Assembly (NCBI GenBank): GCA_030323885.1
Contig: CM059200.1
Span: forward strand, 1,231,436-1,295,435
Direction: 5' to 3'
From: Branchipolynoe longqiensis
Lineage: Eukaryota; Annelida; Polychaeta; Phyllodocida; Polynoidae
Length of the DNA stretch: 64,000 bases
Every line of letters begins with the position of its first letter. Positions within the stretch are counted from its first letter, which is position 1. Made by a program: the position numbers and the translations under genes. Of this stretch, positions 9,890 to 21,993 are shown piece after piece. Below the pieces are notes generated by a model. The model did not search any database, was not told the DNA's origin, and was given only the letters and a program-made list of their open reading frames with translations.

Positions 9890-11185
9890 GCCACAAAACC
9901 TACCCCTCCCCACGCACCCCCACAAACCCACACCCACACACCCACATCCACACTCTCACATCCACACCCGCACACACCCATACACCCACCCACACACCCA
10001 CACGCACACCCACACGCACACAGCCAAAATGCATGCACACGCACACTCACACCCGCACCCACCCACACACGTACACACACCCACACAGGCAAATACCCAC
10101 ACTCACACCCACACAAGCACACTCACACATCCACACGCACACTCGAAAACACCCACACACTTACACCCACATTCGTACACACCAAACCACACCCATACCC
10201 ACAGAGACCAACAGTCTCACACCCTCACACCCACACACGCACACCCACACACGCACACCCACACATCCACACATGCCTACCCTCACACTCACCCATACCC
10301 ACACCCACCCGCACAGCCACACACGTGCACCCACACAACACCCATTCACATCCACACCCGCACAATCCAACAGTCTCACCCACACACACATCCACACCCG
10401 CAACCGCACACCCGAACATCCACACACTCACAGCCACACCCGCACACACCCACGCCAACATGCACACCTACAAACTCACACAACACACATACACCATCAA
10501 ACACATACACACACCCGCACACCCAAATGCACCGCCACACACTCACACCAACACCAACACGCACACCCGCACACACCCAGACCCGCACATACCCACACAC
10601 CCACACCAACACGCACATCCACACCTGCACCCACCCACATGTGCACACACCTACACCCGCACATACCCACATGTGCACACACCTACACCCACAAATACCC
10701 ACACACCCACACCAACACGCACATCCACACGCGCACACACCCACATGTGAACACACCTACACCCGCACATACCCACATGTGCACACACCTACACCCGCAC
10801 ATACCCACACACCCACACCAACACGCACATCCACACCCGCACCCACCCACATGTGCACACACCTACACCCGCACATACCCACATGTGCACACACCTACAC
10901 CCGCACATACCCACACACCCACACCAACACGCACATCCACACCCGCACCCACCCACATGTGCACACACCTACACCCGCACACACCCACATGTGCACACAC
11001 CTACACCCGCACATACCCACACACCCACACCAACATGCACACCTACCAATGCACACCCGCACAGCCAAATGCATCGTCAAACACCCACACCAACACTCAC
11101 ACACCCGCACACACCCGCACATACCCACACCCGCACACCCTACACCCATACCCACACAGCGACCCCCCCCCTCCCACACACACGC
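9890..11185. repeat. CA-rich degenerate minisatellite with 106-bp higher-order repeat
   Basis: About 1.3 kb of CACACCCACA-type sequence with almost no G on the plus strand. Between 10605 and 11029 the landmark ACCAACACGCACAT (last copy ACCAACATGCAC) recurs at 10605, 10711, 10817, 10923 and 11029, an exact 106-base spacing. Units also contain CACATGTGCACACACCTACA. Open frames of up to 543 codons made of His-Thr-Pro are compositional artefacts. Confidence 0.9.
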
Positions 11186-11189
11186 ATTC

Positions 11190-11423
11190 CAAATGTTGAT
11201 TGTGCATTTTGTTAGTTGCCTGTTGGATGGACAGCTAGGAATCGCCCCGCGAAAGAGTTTGATGCGAGAATATAGACGAGACTGTGAATGTATTAATTGT
11301 ATTCCCAATATCTATTTTAAATGAGACTAGCTATGGCACTGCATGACACCAAGACCTGCCCGGTGTCCAACTCCTACTTTGCCTACTTTGCTGTTCCCAC
11401 TTTCAGACTTTGCTTTCAATATG
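11190..11423. other. no gene recognised
   Basis: A short unique-looking spacer between the CA-rich array and SINE-C, with no supported exon. Confidence 0.3.
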
Positions 11424-11740
11424 TCAGTGGTGTTCTCTGTGGCAGAGTGGTTAGAGTGTCTGACTTTTTTCTAGGTCGGACTCCTAATCTGTAGGTCAGT
11501 GGTTCGATTCCCCATGCCCCCACCTCTGCCAATTTTGTTTTCCACCGCTGTGCATAACTTACAGCATCAGCAAAGGCCAGCTGCTCTCATACCATGTCTA
11601 TGTGGTGTCGGAGGTTAAAAATCCCTTGGGTCGGTAAAAGTGTAGACTTGGGCTTTCTATCGACAAACTGTCTAATGGTGAAAACAAGACTATTCAGACT
11701 TATCCATGACAGGCAGTATAAATATTCAAGAAAAATATTT
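11424..11740 (+). mobile_element. SINE-C, longest copy
   Basis: The tRNA-like head contains GCAGAGTGGTTAGAGTGTC (A-box region) and GGTCAGTGGTTCGATTCCCC (B-box). The body contains CATACCATGTCTATGTGGTG, CCTTGGGTCGGTAAAAGTG and CGACAAACTGTCTAATGG. Other copies are at 2286 (+), 27313 (-) and 39823 (-). The head resembles a class II-type tRNA start but does not fold as an intact tRNA. Confidence 0.8.
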
Positions 11741-11754
11741 GTCTCCCATGTTGC

Positions 11755-11868
11755 TAGACCGTGGTGTCATTGGTTCGAACCCTGGTCGAGTCAAACCAAT
11801 GACTTAAAAATTGATACTTGTTGATTCCTAGCCAGGCGCTCAGCATTATTAGAACAGGGCAAGGAGCA
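11755..11868 (+). mobile_element. SINE-A fragment
   Basis: Contains GGTTCGAACCCTGGTCGAG, AATTGATACTTGTTGATTCC and AGCCAGGCGCTCAGCATTA, then leaves the consensus at GGCAAGGAGCAGTGGAAT. The fragment at 18818 ends at a related position, so a truncated SINE-A variant may exist. Confidence 0.75.
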
Positions 11869-12204
11869 GTGGAATGAGGAAGACCAATCGTCCGTGATTG
11901 AACGTTCCCCTGCTGAACCAACTAATGTACCAAAAAAACAAACAACAAATTAGAAACGAAAAGGTTGGTTGAAACATACGCTGGTATATGTTATCAACGG
12001 AGAAGGTGGACAAATTGATTTGAACTATGTCAACGCTAAAACAATTTGAAATCACTCATCCCCACTCCCAGGGACTAACAAGTTGCCTACAAGTATGTGG
12101 AATCACGGCGTTCACCGAGTTGACTATTCACTGTCATATATAACCTGGCATATGCTTGACATTACTAGAACAACATTTTAATACATTTACTAGTGTAGTT
12201 TGTT

Positions 12205-12535
12205 TATTGTTGTTTTATGTCCTAGCAACATCTAAGATCATATCAGGATGGGTATCGACTTGTGACAGTGCGCACTCATGGTGACTTTATAGTGCTGCCC
12301 CACTGGGAGACCAGGCCATCAGCACCATGACCTGATATCCCACTCAGTCACATTATGCTGACACTGAGCCAAACAGTCATTCCCTTATTCTAATAATGCC
12401 GAGTGCCTGGCTAGGAAGCAACAAGTATCAAATTGCTAAGTCCTTAGTTCAACTCGATGTTTGAACCCATGGGTTTTGATCCCCCAATCTCCAAAAACAG
12501 GAGACGGATGCTCAACTAATTCTGTCATCCCATCT
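12205..12535 (-). mobile_element. SINE-A, near full length
   Basis: Starts with tail sequence TGTCCTAGCAACATCTAAG and ends in the head GGAGACGGATGCTCAACTAA. The B-box is eroded (GATGTTTGAACCC). Confidence 0.85.
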
Positions 12536-12611
12536 GGTCTACTAGTGTAGTAGTCTGCGCTGACCTCTGTGGCAACAAGCCACATATACAGATATACAAG
12601 TATCAGTTTTA

Positions 12612-12697
12612 TATGTCATTGGTTTGACTCGACCGGGAACCGAATACCCCATCTCCCACACGTGAGGCATATGCTCTGCCGATTCGGCGACCGCGCG
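12612..12697 (-). repeat. tRNA-like head, SINE-A related
   Basis: In reverse it reads GCCGAATCGGCAGAGCATAT then TTCGGTTCCCGGTCGAGTC, an A-box plus degenerate B-box layout joined to the SINE-A motif GTCAAACCAATGA. It is too short and irregular for a functional tRNA. Confidence 0.45.
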
Positions 12698-13044
12698 TGG
12701 TGAGGTCCTAAGCTGTGACCGAGACTAATAGCTGGTTTTTATCCACATATATTTATATATCCACGCAACAGCCAATTAGGGCTCAGATAAGGTGATTTCC
12801 TTCCTTTCACGTGGCGACATGTCCACGTGATCGCCGGTGGCTTCAGGGACGCCTGGTGGCGGCGCGAGCTGGTAATCAATTCCGGTGCCGTCCATTCGTG
12901 GCGCCCCCTGGTGGTTTCCCCTGGTGGTGGCGTCCCCCGGGTGTTACATAATGCAGCCGTCAGGACTGGCCTGCCATGAATGCCTAACGCGCGCGGACAC
13001 TGACTGACAGACGGGTTCATCCGTGCTGTCATGTGGGAGGCCAC

Positions 13045-15630
13045 GCAAGGCGCTGTCACCAACCACCAGCCACGCCGTCCCCAACCATGGGTCACGTGGG
13101 CAGGGCATGATGGTGCCAGCACCAATCACCGGCCGTGTGGGCAGGGCATGGTGCTGTCACTAACCACCGGCCGTTTGGGCAGGGCATCGTGCCGTCACCA
13201 ACCACTGGCAGTGTGGGCAGGGCATTGCGCTGTCACCAACCACCGGCCGTGTGGGCAGGGCATTGCGCTGTCACCAATCACCGGCCGTGTGGGCAGTGCA
13301 TGGTGCCATCACCAACCAACGGCCATGCGGGCAGGACATGGTAGCATCACCAAGCACTGGCTGTGTGGGCAGGACATGGTGCTGTCACCAACCACTGGCC
13401 GTGTGGGCAGGACATGGCGCTGTCACCAACCACCGGCTGTTTGGGCAGGGCATGGTGATGTCACCAACCACTGGCCGTGTGGGCAGGACATGGCACTGTC
13501 ACCAACCACCGGCTGTGTGGGCAGGGCACGGTGCTGTCACCAACCACTGGCCGTGTGGCCAGGACATGGCGCTGTCACCAATCACCGGCTGTGTGGGCAG
13601 GGCATGGTACCATCACCAACCACCGGCGGTGTGGGCAGGGCATGGTGCTGTCACCAACCACTGGCCGTGTGGGCAGGACATGGTACCATGACCATCCACT
13701 AGCCGTGTGGGCAGGGCATGGTGCTGTCACCAACCACCGGTCGTGTGGGCAGGACATGGCGCTGTCACCAACCATCGGCCATGTGGGCAGGGCATGGCGC
13801 TGTCACCAACCACCGGCCGTGTGGGCAGGGCATGATGCCATCGCCAACCACTGGCCATGTGGGCAGGGCATGGCGCTGTCACCAACCACCGACAGTGTTG
13901 GCAGGACATGGTACCATCACCAACCACCGGCCATGTGGGCAGGACATGGTACCGTCACCAACCACCGGCCATGTGGGCAGGACACGGTACCGTCACCAAC
14001 CACCGGCCGTGTGGGCAGGACAAGGTGCCATCACCAACCACTGGCCGTGTGGGCAGGACATGGTACCGTCACCAACCACCGGCCGTGTGGGCAGGACATG
14101 GTACCATCACCAACCACCGGCTGTGTGGGTAGGGCATGGCACTGTCACCAAGCCCAGGCTGTGTGGGCAGGGCATGGTGCTGTCACCAACCGCTGGCCGT
14201 GTGGGCAGGGCATGGTACCATCACCAAGCACCGGCCATGTGGGAATGATATGGTACTGTCACCAACCACCGGCCGCATGGGCAGGACATGGTGCCATCAC
14301 CAACCACCGGCCATGTGGGCGGGACATGGTACCATCACCAACCACCGGCCGTGTGGGCAGGACATGGTACCGTCACCAACGACCGGCCGTGTGGGCAGGA
14401 CATGGCACTGTCACCAACAGTGTGGGTAGGGCATGGCGCTGTCACCAACCCCAGGCTGTGTGGGCAGGGCATGGTGCTGTCACCAACCACTGGCCGTGTG
14501 GGCAGGGCATGGTACCATCACCAACCACTGGCCATGTGGGCAGGACATGGCGCTGTCACCAACCACTGGCCATGTGGGCAGGACATGTTACCGTCACCAA
14601 CCACCGGCCATGTGGGCAGAGCATGGTACATCACCAACCACTGTCCATGTGGGCAGGACATGGTGTTGTCACCAACCACTGGCCATGTGGGCAGGACATG
14701 GTGCTGTCACCAACCACTGGCCGTGTGGACAGGACATGGTCCCGTCACCAACCACTGGCCATGTGGGCAGGACCTGGCACTGTCACCAACCACTGGCCGT
14801 GTGGGCAGGACATGGTCCCGTCACCAACCACCGGCAATGTGGGCAGGACATGGTACCGTCACCAACCACTGGCCATGTGGGCAGGACATGGTGCTGTCAC
14901 CAACCACCGGCCATGTGGGCAGGACATGGCGCTGTCACCAACCACTGGCCGTGTGGGCAGGACATGGTCCCGTCACCAACCACTGGCCATGTGGGCAGGA
15001 CATGGCGCTGTCACCAACCACTGGCCGTGTGGGCAGGACATGGTCCCGTCACCAACCACCGGCAATGTGGGCAGGACATGGTACCGTCACCAACCACTGG
15101 CCATGTGGGCAGGACATGGTGCTGTCACCAACCACCGGCCATGTGGGCAGGACATGGCGCTGTCACCAACCACTGGCCGTGTGGGCAGGACATGGTCCCG
15201 TCACCAACCACTGGCCATGTGGGCAGGACATGGCGCTGTCACCAACCACTGGCCGTGTGGGCAGGACATGGTCCAGTCACCAACCACCGGCCATGTGGGC
15301 AGGACATGGTACCGTCACCAACCACCGGCCATGTGGGCAGGACATGGTACCGTCTCCAACCACCGGCCATGTGGGCAGGGCATGGTACCGTCTCCAACCA
15401 CTGGCCATGTGGGCAGGACATGGTACCGTCACCAACCACCGGCCATGTGGGCAGGGCATGGCGCTGTCACCAACCACCGACCGTGTTGGCAGGACATGGT
15501 ACCATCACCAACCACCAGCCATGTGGGCAGGGCATGGTGCTGTCACCAACCACCGGTCGTGTGGGCAGGGCATGATGCTATCACCAACCACTGCCTGTGT
15601 GGGCAGGGCATGGCGCTGTCACCGACCACC
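13045..15630. repeat. 38-bp minisatellite with 228-bp higher-order repeat
   Basis: About 68 copies of a unit combining CACCAACCACCGGCCGTGTG and GGCAGGACATGGTGCTGT. The 38-base period cycles through all three frames, giving a 38-residue pseudo-repeat and spurious open frames of up to 747 codons. A variant unit with CCGGCAATGT occurs at 14831 and 15059, exactly 228 bases (six units) apart with matching neighbours. The array is GC- and CpG-rich in an otherwise AT-rich region. Confidence 0.95.
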
Positions 15631-15639
15631 AGATATCAC

Positions 15640-16870
15640 GACTACACCCACGCTGACTGCAACATCAGGGTCAGTGGCATTGTAAAATATTCCGACTTTT
15701 TAGGTCCGGTTCATAAATAAATAATAGTTAAAATAAATTCTAAAATATCTCCTTTTCATCAAACTCATATGTGAAGCATTATGAAAACTGTTTTAATCAT
15801 ATTTAAATCATCCAGTTATTTCTATAAAGTCATTATAATTGTATTCAAATTATATAAGTACCAGTATAAAATCTCTCTAATAATACCTAATTCATTCTAT
15901 CATGTTGATAAATACATGTGCATAATATTCAAACCAAGTTGTGAAACCATGGTAGATTATGTATATTAAGTGAAGTGATAATTAATATCAGATTGTTCTA
16001 AGGTTCTACATCAAATATAACCACTGGAGATATGAACTCTGGAAAATTAGGACTGTATTGGTATATTTACATGTATTGCTGAATTGAAGTCTGTTGGTAT
16101 TATATATTGTATGAAAGGAGGTAAATGCTGAAACTAAGGGCAGCATATACAGTTGATGCAGACTGGTTTCTTCACCCAGACAAATAGTCTGTGAAGAATG
16201 CCACAGAATGGGTATAATAATTAAGTCAAGAAGTTCTGTGTGCCTGTTATTGTTATATGGTATGACTTACAGATGCCAGTATCTGAGGGAGTGTTAGCAC
16301 ACAGGTGACAATGCATGGGGGTTGTGTGTGTATGTGAGTGTTTGCAGGACCTGCCAAAGCCAGGTGTCAGGCTGGAGGTGGGAGGAGGAGTGTGTGTGTG
16401 TGTGGTGAGCCCTCCCTGTCCCACCTGGTGGCAGTTTGCTGAACTAAAGATGATAAGATATGTAATTCTCAAAGTAAGGCATGTAGAAACTCCTACTATT
16501 TTGGAGTTGTCCCAATGTAAGGGACTGGTGACCATGGGTGTTATGTAAATATAAACAGGGTTGATATTCCCATATAAGTGTAATTGGTGAACTTGATGGA
16601 AAAATATGTATCTGACTTGGGGTGGGTGGGTTGGCCCCCCAACCCCACCCCCCACCACTGACTGGAGGGGTTCAGCCAATGAAATGCCATGTGACACTCT
16701 CTGACTGAGGAGACTCCCAGCAACTGTGTACCTGTATTTTGAATGTTGAATCTGAGGCAGGGGGTGTAGCAGGCAGATGACCTGGAGACAGCACAGCAGG
16801 AGGAGCCAGCCACCCCTCCCTATTAGACTTTACCACACTTAATTTCTGTTGGTTTAATCTTTCTTGGAAC
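15640..16870. other. no gene recognised
   Basis: AT-rich, unique-looking DNA with short (GT)n runs at 16317-16400 and no repeat family I can match. The longest frames show no coding codon bias. Confidence 0.3.
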
Positions 16871-16936
16871 AGATATAGTAAGCAGATATAGTAAGCAGAT
16901 ATAGTAAGCATATATAGTAAGCAGATACAGTAAGCG
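16871..16936. repeat. 13-bp tandem repeat
   Basis: Five copies of AGATATAGTAAGC with single substitutions. Confidence 0.85.
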
Positions 16937-17941
16937 GATCATCGCTTGAGTAATATCATACATTAGTGCTTTCCTGCCTCCACACACAGAAGTTAGGGTT
17001 ATATTTCCTATAAAGATTCTAGTGTGTAAAATACCACTAGTTAACAGCATGTCCAATAACACTCTCCTTATGATGCTCATCAAATATAATTAGCCAAAAT
17101 TTGCAGCTCTTGAAATATCCTCTTATCTGTGAGTTACTTAAGGCTCCACCATAACTGAGGGAGACTGCGGTCGAGCTGTGGCTATTACGGCCATTTTGCC
17201 CTGATGGCCCTCCTGAGCTGTTTGAATGACGTAGGCCAAGCAATACTTACACATTTGGATAGGTGTTTTCTATTAAATAGAACTGAAGCATGTTTCGACT
17301 CATGGGACACTAATTATAGACAAGGGTTATAAACATGCAGTTCACCGCAATGGAAGCAAAGACCCTATACTACTAAGACTGCTCACTCAGCCTGTACTGT
17401 GTAATCAAAATGATCAAACCCACCACTTGGTGCGCTGGCTGTTCTCTTGGTTAAACAGGTGCTATATTATATGTATTAATCTGTCAATGTATATATGAAT
17501 GTGAAAGGTGTGTGATGATGGTGATGCTGATGATGATGCTGATGATGATGCGTATTTGTTCATAACAATTTCATATTGATGTGTATTCATACTTACCTAT
17601 CTCATGTATAATATAATTGTATGTGTTTACATGTGAAACACCAACCAGCAGCTGAGTTGATCAAGCCCACCACAATGTGGCACTGCACAATTTACATTAC
17701 CATGGGAGAGATAGGGAGTGAGCTGTCTGAGTATTATAGGGTCTTTGATGGAAGGTACTATAAACTCTACCACAACTAATGGTAAATTGAAAGTCCTTTG
17801 CTTATATCCCTTATATTATAAGTTACAACTGATGTAATTCTATGTTCCGCCATCCTCATCTAGCACGATAGAACTATTCAAATAATCCATGGGGTGCTAA
17901 GTCCAATGGCACAGTACGATTCAGTCGTTTACCACTAACGT
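16937..17941. other. no gene recognised
   Basis: Unique-looking sequence with a (GATGCT/GATGAT)n microsatellite at 17512-17551. No splice or codon pattern is strong enough to call an exon. Confidence 0.3.
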
Positions 17942-18217
17942 ATGCCTGGCACAGACCTCCCTATACGATTCATGCGCTAAAACTGACTGCGCTTCACAAC
18001 CCGACCCGTCCCGTTTCGCGATGTAAAACTGGCCGATTCATTTTTCGAATGTCTTGCGATTCGAGTTTTAAGCACTAAAACTGAGAGCACTAAAACGCGA
18101 ATCGTAAGCATCAGTGTCTCAGGGGTCACAGACCTAAAGATTGAAACCGACTAAAACTGAAACTTAGTCATGAAACGGGCAGTATTAGGTTTTATACGGG
18201 AGGTGTGTACTGGGCAT
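17942..18217. mobile_element. small TIR element E5, possible word-array relative
   Basis: Left end ATGCCTGGCACAGACCTCCC; the right end in reverse complement is ATGCCCAGTACACACCTCCC, 16 of 20 matching. The interior repeats ACTAAAACTGA and CGATTC/GAATCG words and has TTTTTCGAATGTCTTGCG near the centre. Architecture resembles elements at 31302 and 47682, but the ends are more diverged and no target duplication is visible. Confidence 0.45.
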
Positions 18218-18349
18218 TAGAGATCAGATAACCCATTTCGGGTGCAATATTGTTTATCTTTCTGAAATATAAATATTTTGTTCAGATATGTAGAAGATTT
18301 CTGTGCAAGAAATATGCTAAAATCAGTTGGTCATGTTTTTACGTTTCAA

Positions 18350-18664
18350 CCAAGGATGACAGTGGTCTCTGAGGAAAAAAACGGAAAAAAACGGAAAAAA
18401 ACGGAAATGCGGATATTCTCCCATATGTTTAGCATTGCCAGGGAAATGCAGAAAATGTTCAGAAGTCCAGTTTCATATATATTGGTATACGCTGATAGTG
18501 CTGCACCGTTTTATGCATGTATTAGTAATATATGCTGATAGTGCTGCACCATTCAAAGCATTTATTAGGAGTATACGCTGCACCACATATTAGTATACGC
18601 TGCTGGTGCTGCGGGACTGAAAAATCCCGGAAATCCACGAAATCGTGGAGATCTTTCATCCCTA
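18350..18664 (+). mobile_element. MITE-B, second copy
   Basis: Same order as at 8697: GGTCTCTGAGGAAAAAAACG near the left end, TATACGCTGATAGTGCTGCA units, then AAATCCCGGAAATCCACG and GATCTTTCATCCCT. The left terminus is mutated (AAGGATGACAG). Confidence 0.75.
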
Positions 18665-18817
18665 TTCAATGAACATGAACTTAAAAGACTCCTTTAGATG
18701 TATGTGTCTATTATACACATGGCCTCCTACAAACCTATGGTCAACACATATACAAGTAGAACATTCAGACTGGATGGCCAAATGAGTGAAGCGCCCCGTT
18801 CCCATGTGGCAGGCTTG

Positions 18818-18925
18818 AGTCAAACCAATGACAAATGTATACTTGTCGCTACCTAGCCTGGCAGTCGGAATTACTATGATATTGCAAGGAGCAGTGGAAT
18901 AAGGAAGACCAATATACCCCGCCAG
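18818..18925 (+). mobile_element. SINE-A fragment
   Basis: Contains GAGTCAAACCAATGACAAA and CTACCTAGCCTGGCAGTCGG, then diverges at GCAAGGAGCAGTGGAATAAG, as at 11868. Confidence 0.65.
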
Positions 18926-18929
18926 TGAA

Positions 18930-19610
18930 GCTAGTGACATCTATCAGCAGAATCTAGAACCACTCTATTCGGGTACTTTCCCCGAGTGGAAATCCCGATC
19001 GATGAAGCACCATCTATTGGTACAGCGCATCCAGAAACAGAGACCTACACATTTGATTGATTTTTTTAGCAAATTACTTGGAAAAGGAAGTTGCCAGGCG
19101 ATAATATGTCAGGTAAGATATTTGTGAAGACACCTCTTATAACATTATCATGAATAAGCTTACTTATTTGAAGGAATTATTTATATTTGTTGAGAATATC
19201 AGCATCACCTGTACAATGTGCAGCCAGATGAGTGGTTCCAGATTCTCCCGATAGATGTCACTAGCTTAACTGGTGAGGTGGGGTGTATTATCTGTGATTG
19301 AAATTACCCCCATTTAATCAATGGCTCATCAAAAAAGGGGGGGGATGTTTCGGAAAGAATAGGGCGCTATGTATCAGCTGGAATTAGTAATCTCTCCGGT
19401 GTCTGGTGATATGTCCCCTCTCATATACACACACGCTATGGATATTGTAATCAGTTTCAATTTGACAATGTTTTGGTGGCTGGTCGTTGCTAAACCGCTT
19501 ACAAGTGACCAATGCCGGCGACAATGGAATAAAGTTGGCCTCAGTCAATCATGGCCGCTTGTTGGCTTTGTGTATCAACCCCGTCGATCTGCAAGGTGCT
19601 TGATGACTTG
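18930..19610. other. no gene recognised
   Basis: Unique-looking AT-rich spacer with a short poly-G run at 19337-19344. No coding signal. Confidence 0.3.
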
Positions 19611-19612
19611 GC

Positions 19613-19840
19613 AACAAAAGTTTGTTTTATTTAACGATGCCTCTAGAACACATTGGTTTTTATTATCGGCTATTTGACGTCAAACATATGGTCATTCTGA
19701 CATATTACTTTGGAGGAAACCCGCTGCCGCCACATAGGGTACTCTTTTTGATAAGCAGCAAGGGGTCTTTTATATGTACTTTCTCACAGACAGCACATAC
19801 CACAGCCTTTGATGAACCAGTTGTGGACCACTGGTTTTGA
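19613..19840 (-). mobile_element. SINE-B 3' half
   Basis: Contains GTTTGTTTTATTTAACGATG, CATATGGTCATTCTGACATA, ACTCTTTTTGATAAGCAGC and TTTGATGAACCAGTTGTGG, colinear with the full copy at 33492 in reverse. Confidence 0.8.
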
Positions 19841-20128
19841 GGACTTAGTAAAGGACGTCAGTCTGTAAGGATTCTCCTTCAGGAAGTTCGCAAAGTCTAC
19901 CTGAGTTTGTCGGCGTCAGGGTATTACAGACTGAAGCCATGAATGGCTTTATGGATGTCTACATATTACTTTACAAATAGCTACAGAGGAAGGGAGTTAG
20001 TATGTCACTTGTGGTTATAGTACGTAGGTGGTTACGATCGGACATTGGGTTTTTTTTGTTGGTAAAGATTTTATTCATCTGAATACATATTTTGTCAGCG
20101 CCGAGGCACTGGTCTTCCAGCAGCTTGT

Positions 20129-20465
20129 TGGGGTTTTATTTCCTGGCAAGATCTAAGGCCATATCAGGACGGATACTGATTTGTGACAGTGCGCACTCAT
20201 GGCAACTTTATAGTGTTGCCCAACTGGCAGACCAGGCCACCAGCATCATGACCTACGATCCCACTCAGTCACATTATCCTGACACTAAGTCAACCAGTCC
20301 TTACCCTATCCTAATAATGCCAAGCACCTGGCTAGGAAGCAACAAGTATACATTTTTACGTCTTCAGTTTGACTCGACCAGGGTTCGAACCCGTGTGTTA
20401 AAATACCACAATCTACTAAAACGGGAGATGGACGCTCAACTCATTCGACCGTCTGGTCATGTCAC
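20129..20465 (-). mobile_element. SINE-A, near full length
   Basis: Contains AAGGCCATATCAGGACGG, CAGTGCGCACTCATGGCAAC, TGACTCGACCAGGGTTCG and the head GATGGACGCTCAACTCATTC. Confidence 0.85.
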
Positions 20466-20638
20466 TTGTGAGACGCCACGGTTCGTGTTCACGGAACACT
20501 ACTCAACCTCCCGGCCATACTTGTGTGGAGCTGGAAGCACACTTCACCGCCTCACACAACAACACATCTACAGCGGAAGTCTATCTTTTTATATTCAATA
20601 TAAAATAGTTGTTTTCACAATGTCAACTGGGTGTTGGC

Positions 20639-21086
20639 TCATCATCATCATGCTGTCATTCGCGATGCGACAAAGACTGCTTTCATTACTTGACTGCCGC
20701 TCTCCATTTAGCTCTGTGCTGTGAGAGTGATGTCCATGAGTCGGCTCATTTCATGAAAGCTGCCTGCAAAAGTGTTGAAGTGCTGCTGGCTTTTGCAAGT
20801 TACCAGCTGCACTCTTTTGGGGAGCAAATAGAGGTGTCACACCGGCAAGAACATGTCCAGACAGGCACAGAACTATTTGTCCCTGCAGTGGCTGGTCGGG
20901 GGATGTTGGGAGTTCCATACATCAACTGCCCTTGATGCTGCCACAGTGACATGGTTTTCTGTTCAGGGTTTGCTCCCTTAGCCTTCGGTTCTGTCAAGAA
21001 CCTGTGCCACAAGGCAGTGGTTTACAACTCTGCAGGGCAGGGGCGTCAAACTCCCTGAGGTATTGCTATACCTGCAATACCTGCAT
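20639..21086 (-). mobile_element. composite RTE-tail repeat, copy 1
   Basis: Begins with (ATC)n and the reversed RTE 3' end (GACAAAGACTGCTTTCATTA, TGACTGCCGCTC), then switches at 20746 to a segment starting CATTTCATGAAAGCTGCCTG and ending AATACCTGCATAC. The same junctioned segment recurs at 39196-39709, where the RTE part is longer. The second segment is not recognised. Confidence 0.7.
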
Positions 21087-21141
21087 ACCAGCAGGGTGTC
21101 GGCTACAAAGACCATATCCAGGACGAAGAAATGCGGTTTGA

Positions 21142-21286
21142 AACAAGGCTAACAATATTGTCATTGGGGATGGTGAAAAATGGGAACGAGTGCACACAGG
21201 TCAGGATTCGAACCCATACTTCTTGCCATTTCGAGGTTAGTTTGGTAACCATTATACTATCTAGGCTCCCGGATGCAACCACCGTA
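21142..21286 (-). mobile_element. SINE-D, tRNA-like head and body
   Basis: Reverse strand reads GGGAGCCTAGATAGTATAAT then GGTTACCA, a B-box GGGTTCGAATCC, then CCCATTTTTCACCATCCCCA. Shares head and body with 27830-27955 (+) and the head with 29640-29738 (-). It is not an intact tRNA. Confidence 0.6.
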
Positions 21287-21412
21287 TCCATGTCTAATGT
21301 TTCTGTGGTTCTTTGCCTTAGAAGTCAGTGCTGACTACTACAAATTACAATACCTAGAAGAAAGGAAGAACTCATATACCGATCCCACAGTGCAGTACAG
21401 TGTACATATTGT

Positions 21413-21758
21413 TTGTTTGTTGTTTCCAGTCCTAGCAACATCTAAGGTCATATCAGGACGGGTGCCGACTTGTGACAGTGCGCACTCATGGCAACTGTAT
21501 AGTGCTCCCCCACTGGGAGACCAGGCTGCCAGCACCATAACCTGATAACCCACTCAGTCACATTATCCTGAAACTGATCGACTCAGTCCTTGCCCTATCC
21601 TAGTAATTCCAAGCGCCAGGCTAGTAAGCAACAAGTATCAATTTTAAGTCCTTGGTTTGACTCGATCAGGGTTCGAACCCACAAACTCATGGTTTCGGAT
21701 CCCCCGATCTCGCAAAACAGGAGACGGACGCTCAACTCATTTGGCCACCCCGCCTGGT
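21413..21758 (-). mobile_element. SINE-A, full length
   Basis: Complete from TCCTAGCAACATCTAAGGTC to the head GGAGACGGACGCTCAACTCA and TTTGGCCACCCCGCCTGG, with a good B-box (GGGTTCGAACCC). Confidence 0.88.
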
Positions 21759-21993
21759 ATATACATGTATGTAAATATATATGTATACACAGGAAAAGCT
21801 CTCTCACTGACCACCTCCACAGATCGACCACTCCCCTATATCGATCGCTTTATTTGGGTCCCAAATGATCGCCCATACAATACCATTGTAACGATATTCT
21901 AACTCCCTAACCCGACCACCTCCCTAAATGGAGCATATAAAGCTGGTCCCTTAGTCAGTCGATTTAGAGAGGTTTTACTGGACAAACATATAT

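Noticed and set aside
9693..11324. Open frame of 543 codons rich in His, Thr and Pro
   Set aside because: Pure composition effect of CACACCCACA repeats; several overlapping frames on both strands are also open.
13477..15720. Open frame of 747 codons (plus strand)
   Set aside because: Built from a 38-bp tandem repeat that passes through all three frames; residues repeat every 38 and other frames are equally open.
20609..20935. 108-codon frame including SVEVLLAFASYQLHSFGEQI
   Set aside because: The same segment recurs at 39369-39557 inside a dispersed chimeric repeat next to an RTE tail, so it is repeat DNA and not a host gene.
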